Source: Anodontia alba (lineage: Eukaryota > Mollusca > Bivalvia > Lucinida > Lucinidae). From it: a stretch of 64,000 bases of DNA. The DNA lies in NCBI GenBank assembly GCA_964016985.1, contig OZ024823.1, positions 34,834,878 to 34,898,877 of the forward strand. Direction: 5' to 3'. Both the position numbers and the translations under genes were made by a program. The stretch's first letter is position 1. Every line of letters begins with the position of its first letter. Of this stretch, positions 57,873 through 64,000 are shown piece after piece. Below the pieces are notes generated by a model, which was given only the letters and a program-made list of their open reading frames with translations, did not search any database and had not been told where the DNA came from.

Positions 57873-58165
57873 CATCACGAAAACATACCTATATGATTTT
57901 TGCCCCCCCCCCCTTCCCCCCCCCTACCCCCACCCCCCCCCCCTTAAACGCCACTTTTATGCAGTAAAACTTATTTCTTATTTCTGCTCAAAAAACATAG
58001 ATTGTGGGTACTCGTTAGAACCGGCGCGTCGAGGCGGTTCTAACGAGTACCCACAATCGATGATTTTAGAAGAAATATGAAAACTATCCGAATTTTTTAT
58101 CCAAAAATTTTCATTTTTTGGTGGTAAAATTTTCCGTATATTTAAATTGGCGTGTTTTCGTAATG
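57873..58165. mobile_element. MITE-A copy with C-rich expansion
   Basis: Starts CATCACGAAAACATACCTAT and ends GGCGTGTTTTCGTAATG. The usual TGACCCCCTTAAACCCC stretch is replaced by about 45 bases of C-runs broken by TT, TA and A (57904-57943), and the small TATATAGTAAAACTGGGG repeat is partly lost. Confidence 0.85.
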
Positions 58166-59046
58166 TTCTGTGATTGTAGCTATTTCTGGACATTCATTTT
58201 ATTTCTTTTTTAAATAACACCGAACCTGTCATTTTTGGGTCGATTGTTTACAATCGAGCTATAGTATACAACGGCCAAAATTTCATTAAGGTCCACGTGA
58301 TTATCATTGTCCAATGTAATCAAACCACGCGCTAGTCGAAATCGAGGTTACGGTTATTAATAGCCGCGCTATTCTTGTCGCTGTGACGTCAGAGTGCAGT
58401 GTAAAGAGGGTCACTGTAAAACCTGGACTGGGACGTTGGCAAACGGTGCAGAGCCAGATCAGAGCCGCAGAACGCGGCGTCTGATCAGGATCTGCACTGT
58501 TTGCTTAAATTACAGGAAGTTAAGAATTAAATGAAACGGTGTTATGTCCCAGTTCAGGACCATTTGCCTAGCCTACTCTCAGAGACAATCAACCCTGTCA
58601 GTGCTTTGATCGGTTTTTGAGGTCAAAGACTGCTATCTCATATTATACATGTTACTGTTCTATACAAAATAAAGATTTTTGCCATTTTCTGTGATCTTAT
58701 TTTTCTACAAGTTTTGATGCCACAATTGGTCAAAATGTATAAAGTTTTGCAGCAGATATGGATAAGATTTTAGGTCTTGAGTGCTTGCTTTGACAAAAAG
58801 ACTGGAATGTTATCTGAAAAACATATTACCTTGATACCAGTGTAGTGTGCTTTCGACATCCCTCGGAAAGACGTTTTTCCCTTGGCGATTTATTCTAAAT
58901 GGAAACATTGCTTTCTGATTGACAATATTTTATCAGAAAACTTTTGTCGTTTCTGTTCCTGTGCTTTGTTTCCAAATATTTACCGCAAAATTAATTTTAT
59001 GGCCAAAAAAGGGTTTCACCTTTGCAATTTCTATAGTAATCTGGAT
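58166..59046. repeat. Dispersed repeat shared with 33600-33900, plus AT-rich DNA
   Basis: About 58250-58570 resembles 33600-33900 (GATTATCATTGTCCAATGTA, GGTTACGGTTATTAATAG, TTAAATTACAGGAAGTTAAG). It includes a GATCAGAGCC..GCGTCTGATC hairpin. No gene is seen. Confidence 0.45.
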
Positions 59047-61577
59047 TTTTAGCTCACCTGAGCACGAAGTGCTCATGGTGAGCTATTGTGGTCGGTCAAT
59101 GTCCGTCGTCCGTCGTGCGGCGTCAACAATTGCTTTAAAAGCCTACTCCTCCTACACCCCTGGGCCAATTAACTCGATACTTGGTAGGAAGCATCAGGAT
59201 GACCTGTAGATAAAAGTAGTTAAAATCGTGCCGATCGGAAATCCAAGATGGCCGCCATGGCCGCCATCTTGAAAATCTATTTTTCACTTCTTCTCCTGAA
59301 CCGAGAGGCCAATTGACTCCAAACTTGCTAGGAAGCATCGGGGTGACTTGTAAATCAAAAATAGCTAAAATCATGCCGATCGGAAATCCAAGATGGCCGC
59401 CATGGCCGCCATCTTGAAAATCTATTTTTCGCTTCTTCTCCTTAACCGAAAGGCCAATTGATTCCAAACTTGCTAGGAAGCATTGGGGTGACTTGTAGAT
59501 CAAAAATAGCTAAAATCGTGCCAATTGGAAATCCAAGATGGCCGCCATGGCAGCCATCTTGAAAATCTATTTTTTTGCTTCTTTTCCTGAACCGAAAAGC
59601 CAATTGACTCCAAACTTGCTAGGAAGCATCGAGGTGACTTGTAGATCAAAAATAGCTAAAATCATGCCGATCGGAAATCCAAGATGGCCGCCATGGCAGC
59701 CATCTTGAAAATCTATTTTTCGCGTCTTCTCCTGAACCCAACAGCCAATCGACTCCAAATCTGGTAGGAAGCATTGGGGTGACTTGTAGATAAAAAAATA
59801 GCTAAAATCATGCCGATCGGAAATCCAAGATGGCCGCCATGTCAGCCATCTTAAAAATCTATTTTTCGCTTCTTCTCCTGAACCCAAAAGCCAATTGACT
59901 CCAAACCTGGTAGGAAGCATGCGGGTGACTTGTAGATCAAAAATAGCTAAAATTGTTCCGATTGGAAATCCAAGATTGCTCCACAGCAGCCATCTTGAAA
60001 ATCTATTATTTGCTTCTTCTCCTGAACCGAAAGGCCAATTGACTCCAAACTTGCTAAGAAGCATAGGTGTGACATGTAGATCAAAAATAGCTAAAATTGT
60101 GTCGATCCTAAATCCAAGGCGGCCATCTTGAAAATCTATTTTTCGGTTCTTCTCCTAACCCCAAATGCCAATCGACTCGAAACTTGGTAGGAAGCATCGG
60201 GGTGACTTGTAGATCAAAAATAGCAAAAATCGTTCCAGTCGGAAATCCAAGATGGCCGCAATGGTCGCCATCTTGAAAATCTATTTTTCTCTTCTTCCCT
60301 TGAGCCGAAAGGCTTATTGACTCCAAACTTGGTAGGACGCATCAGGGTAACTTGTAGATCAAACGTAGCTAAAATCATGTTTATTGGAAATCCAAGATGG
60401 CCGCCATGGCGGCCATCTTGAAAATCTTTTTTTTCGCTTTTCTCCTAAACCCAAAAGCCGATTGACTTGAAACTTGGTAGGAAGCATCTGGGTGACTTAT
60501 AGATTGAAATTGGCTAAAATCATTCTGATTGGAAATCCAAGATGGCCGCCATGGCAGCCATGTTGAAAATCTGTTTTTCACTTCTTCTCCTGAACCAAAA
60601 TGCTTATTGACTTTAAACTAGGTAGGAAGCATCAGGGTGACCTGTAGATCAAAAATAGCTAAAGTCATCCCTATCAGAAATCCAAGATGGCCGCCATGAC
60701 AGCCATCTTGAATATCTATTTTTCGCTTCTTCTCCTGAACTGAAAGGCCATTTGACTCGAAACTTGGTAGGAAGCATTTGGGTGACTTGTAGATCTAAAA
60801 TAGCTTAAATTGTTTAGATCGGAAATGCAAGATGGCCATCATGGCGGCCATCTTGAAACTCTTTTTTTCGCTTATTTTCCTGAACCAAAGGGCCAGTTGA
60901 TTTGAAAATTGGTAGGAAGGATTGGGATGACTTGTAGATATAAAAATAGCTAAAATCGTTCCAATCGGAAATCCAAGATGGCGGCCATCTTGAAAGTCTA
61001 TTTTTCTTTTCTTCTTCTGAACTGAAAGGCCAATTGACTCGAAACTTGATAGGAAGCATCGGGGTGACTTGTAGATGAAAAATAACTCAAATCGTTGCGA
61101 TAGTGAATCCCAAATTGCGGCTATGGTGACCATCTTGAAAATCTTGTTTTGAACTTTTTCTCCTGAACCGACTCAAAGTTCATTGAAAGTATCGAGGTGA
61201 CTTGTAGATCAACAGTAGCTAAAATCATTCTGATTGGAAATCCAAGATGGCTGCCATCTTGTTTATGTTTATTATATTTCCCTGCCACTGTGCTGTTTAC
61301 ATGTATAAAATCATGATTCTTCAGAAACCAATTAGCCAATTGCCTCCAAATTTCACATTGATCCTACTGTTGAAATGTGATTGAGAGTTTGTTCAAATGA
61401 TCATGCTCCTTTGACTGTCATGCCATATATAATATTCTTCTTCAAAATTCAGAACTGCTTGAAGGTTGATCTTTTCATTAGCTGTGATGACAGGACTGGA
61501 AAAATGTTGCATAACATCTGCAGTGGCTATGTCGCTCAGGTGAGCGACCCTTGGCCCGTGGACCTCTTGTTGGAATT
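59047..61577. mobile_element. Tandem-array element 5 (~147 bp unit, ~15 copies, AAGATGGCCGCC motif)
   Basis: Begins TTTAGCTCACCTGAGCACGA (with a CACCTGAGC/GCTCATGGTG hairpin and GTCCGTCGTCCGTCG tract) and ends CTCAGGTGAGCGACC..GTGGACCTCTTGTT, mirroring element 1. Each unit has CTTCTCCTGAACCGAAAGGC, CAATTGACTCCAAACTTG, AGGAAGCATCGGGGTGACTT, GTAGATCAAAAATAGCTAAA and a palindrome AAGATGGCCGCCATGGCGGC / CATCTTG. The minus-strand frames across it are array shadows. Confidence 0.85.
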
Positions 61578-61765
61578 TTTGTTATTAATTCTTTTTTTTT
61601 TTTTTCTTTTCTTCAATGATTTTAAATTATTAATGTTCCATAACAATATTGTGAAAAATTTCAGAAATTTTGAACAAGCGGAACTTGTTGGAAACCTGCA
61701 TCCAACATATCTATCGGTTTTTGCATATTTTGCAGCCATTTTTACTCTGGAAAATAATAAAAATA

Positions 61766-61944
61766 CAGTAGAACCTCGATAATTCAAACTCCAATAATTC
61801 AAAATACTCAATAATTCAAAATCATTTTGAAGTCCCAACTTAAATATACTCATATGTATGCATTTTAACCCTCAATTATTCAGTCTCAATAATTCAAACA
61901 AAACTGTTTGGTCCCTTAGACTTTGAATTATCGAGGTTTCACTG
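61766..61944. mobile_element. MITE with CAGTAGAACCTCGATAATTC ends (MITE-C5)
   Basis: Left CAGTAGAACCTCGATAATTC, right GAATTATCGAGGTTTCACTG, both next to TA (61764-61765, 61945-61946). The interior repeats CAATAATTCAAA. Confidence 0.85.
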
Positions 61945-62121
61945 TATTTGATATTTTTAAAACCAATGACAGGAACAACACTTTTTATGCATAAGTAAAT
62001 ACGACAAATGGTTTTGCATTAAATCATGCTAAAGTTTGCAACTTTTCTTCTTCTGTGTAAAGTGCCAGACAAAAAACGACTTTCCAAAAGATATCGAAAG
62101 GAGTGTATACAGAAGTTTCTT

Positions 62122-62432
62122 TGTTTGTTTGTGTTGAGGTTTTACGGCCCAGTCAACCCAATGGGGTCATGTCGAGCGTGGTCAGTTTACCTAACCACAC
62201 GTTTACTGGGCAGGCTTAGTCCTCTAAGCGGTTAACCAGTATTGTGTACATTCTTTCGCCAGAAACTGACAACTGCCCTTCTTGAATCAGCGGAAGGGAG
62301 AGAATGACCGCAGAAAATATTTCATGATCAATCTCCACGATAGAATGTTGCCGACCTCGGCGGGGGTTGAACCCGCGACCTCCTGGTCTCCAGTCGGACG
62401 GCGCATCCAACTGAGCCACCGAGGCCGGTGCC
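62122..62432 (-). mobile_element. tRNA-derived SINE, full length, 10 bp target-site duplication
   Basis: Third copy of the GCCTCGGTGGCTCAGTTGG family, on the minus strand. Direct repeats GAAGTTTCTT lie at 62112-62121 and 62433-62442. Confidence 0.85.
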
Positions 62433-62868
62433 GAAGTTTCTTACATACAATGTAACATAACCTACCACACCCTGTTCTGGTTTTGGACATTTCAGAGGGG
62501 TTGTTGTCAGGCAAAGCCTATTGATTGCTTTTTGAACTTAATTTAAAAAATCTATGGGCTTCAGAATATTTGCAGATATATATATATATACTAGCCCAAA
62601 CTGCTAACGCAACAAGACTTTTTGTTGTATCTTTGTTATTAGAAAAGCTATGATCATGAAACTCCGTCATTTTTGTTTCTATACAATGACGTTTAAGTCA
62701 GCATGTGCAAGTGTTATGGTTGGTTGCTATTCGTTGAGCACGGAGTCCAGGGTACAAAACCTTATTTTGGTGCTGCACGTGCAGCACGAGTTGAGTTTTT
62801 TAAGACCGGTTCTACCTGCATAGAGCCACACGATCGCCCGATGAGATAAGACAAACAACATTATTTCA
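62433..62868. other. Probable 5' part of a Tc1-like element
   Basis: Contains a short (TA)n (62577-62590), GGTGCTGCACGTGCAGCACG palindrome (62769-62792) and AT-rich DNA. The element's left inverted repeat should lie here but cannot be fixed, because the right end is outside the window. Confidence 0.35.
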
Positions 62869-64000
62869 ATGGCGAGACTAAGCACAGAATAGAGCGGACA
62901 AGCCATCGGGATGCTCAGAGCTGGTCGCAGCCAAACTACGGTATCCCGTATACTGCGCTGCTCAATATCCCGACTCTGGCTGAAATTTCAACAGACCGGT
63001 AAGTCATTTTCAGCAATATCATTTAGACCTGCGTTGCTTTGTGCTTTTTCGTTTTGATAACCTTTTTGTGCCATATTCGACCCCTACCCTCTCTCCACCC
63101 ACACCGCTTGACACAACGATTTTTTTTCCATTTCAGGTCATGTCAAAGATCGGCCCAGAGCTCCCAGAAGCCGTGTGACGACTCGAGCCCAAGATAATCG
63201 ACTGAGAACCCAACATATATCGACCAGCGACGAGGACCTCTGCGACAACGATTGGGAACCATGGTCGACCTATCAGTGCCCAGACTGTTATCAATCGGCT
63301 GAGAGCTCATGGAATACGCCCACGTCGCCCTTACGTTGGCCCACAGCTGCTGCAAAGACACAGACGTGCCAGGCTACAGTGGTGCAGAGCACATGTTCGG
63401 GGGCAGGCAGGTCTATGGAACCAGGTTCTGTTCTCTGATGAGTCCAGGTTCACCCTAGAGAGATCAGATGGATGTGCTCGCGTCTACCGTCGTTCCGGTG
63501 AACGCTACACTGACGCTTGTGTCAAACAGACTGACAGATTCCGTGGAGGATCGGTTATGGCGTGGGCTGGCATAAACAACAACAGGAAAACAAACTCGGT
63601 CATTATTAATAGAAATCTAAACGCCCAACGTTACAGGGATGAAATACTGGCACCCGTGGTCATTCTGTATGTGAACGCCAATCCAAACGCGAATTTCCAA
63701 CAGGACAATGCACGTCCACACACAGCGCGACTGACGACGCAGTATCTGCAGGCGAACAACGTCGATGTCATGGAATGGCCGTCGAAATCCCCCGACCTTT
63801 CTCCTGTAAAGCAGGTATGGGACCTGCTTGACCGACGTGTACGTCAACGTCCTGTTCAGCCGCAGACGCTACGCCAGCTCCAGCATGCCCTGGTGCAAGA
63901 ATGGAACAACATCCCAATGAATGTGATTAGGCGGTATATACGGTCAATGAGACGCAGCTGTCGCGCAGTGATTCAGTTTGCTGGAGGACACACGAGATAC
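62869..64000 (+). pseudogene. Tc1-like transposase relic with one intron, running off the window
   Basis: ATG 62869 starts MARLSTE, then TAG (62890-62892), then the helix-turn-helix GQAIGMLRAGRSQTTVSRIL and SRLWLKFQQT. A GTAAGT donor (62999) and TTTCAG acceptor (63136) bound a 138 nt intron splitting a Gly codon. Exon 2 continues HVKDRPRAPRSRVTTRAQD, shifts frame near 63215, then reads TIGNHGRPISAQTV, VLFSDESRF (first Asp 63437-63439), FQQDNARPHTA (second Asp 63704-63706) and WPSKSPDLSPVKQVWD. The acidic residue expected 34 residues after the second Asp is Lys (63809-63811), not Glu. The frame stays open to the end. It is inactive by three lesions. The C-terminus and right inverted repeat lie beyond the window. 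Confidence 0.85.

Noticed and set aside
59135..61340. Minus-strand frames with repeated KFGVNWPFGSGEEAK-like segments, as if a repeat protein
   Set aside because: They follow the ~147 bp array unit, which stays open by chance in one frame. No start context, changing frames between units, and the DNA palindrome explains the repeated peptide.

Overview
This is eukaryotic, gene-poor and very repeat-rich DNA: spliced receptor exons, tRNA-derived SINEs, palindromic MITEs, tandem arrays inside transposable elements, Tc1/mariner and Penelope-like relics, and long microsatellites. The repeats (pearl-like elements with internal ~150-180 bp arrays next to GTCC-rich tracts, and an N-terminal-endonuclease Penelope-like element with in-frame TGA codons) point to a bivalve mollusc, most likely a marine clam. 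Organism identity is an inference.

Two related genes carry the host signal, both on the plus strand. Positions 531-2189 are the terminal exon of a seven-transmembrane receptor of the secretin/adhesion class (Methuselah-like); its earlier exons lie left of the window. A paralogue spans 31249-39877. Its exon 1 holds a signal peptide, a Cys-rich somatomedin-B-like segment and the start of a repeated CALC ectodomain, but carries two stops and a frameshift. Exon 2 is 36161-36347 and the intact terminal 7TM exon is 38267-39877. Splice phases agree throughout.

Everything else is mobile or repetitive. 2.2-31 kb: MITEs; a tandem-array element (5.8-9.6 kb); a 5.2 kb element with perfect 37 bp inverted termini and a satellite-like higher-order array (10.5-15.7 kb); a short array element (18.2-18.8 kb); two tRNA-SINEs with target-site duplications; and a dead mariner. 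39.9-46.3 kb: a Naiad-like Penelope element just downstream of the second receptor, with tandem pseudo-LTR copies, an N-terminal GIY-YIG domain, a reverse transcriptase, and five in-frame stops that are all TGA (candidate selenocysteine codons). It is split by a 2.8 kb array element. 52.6-55.3 kb: a second, more decayed copy, split by an array, MITEs and a SINE. 59.0-61.6 kb: an array whose every unit carries a palindromic AAGATGGCCGCC motif. 62.1-64 kb: a SINE, then a Tc1-like transposase relic with an intron and a Lys at the catalytic Glu position.

The genes show a local receptor duplication. The repeats give a layered record of insertion that can be ordered in time by nesting. No bacterial-type system, CRISPR array or rRNA gene is present, and the only tRNA-like sequences look SINE-derived.
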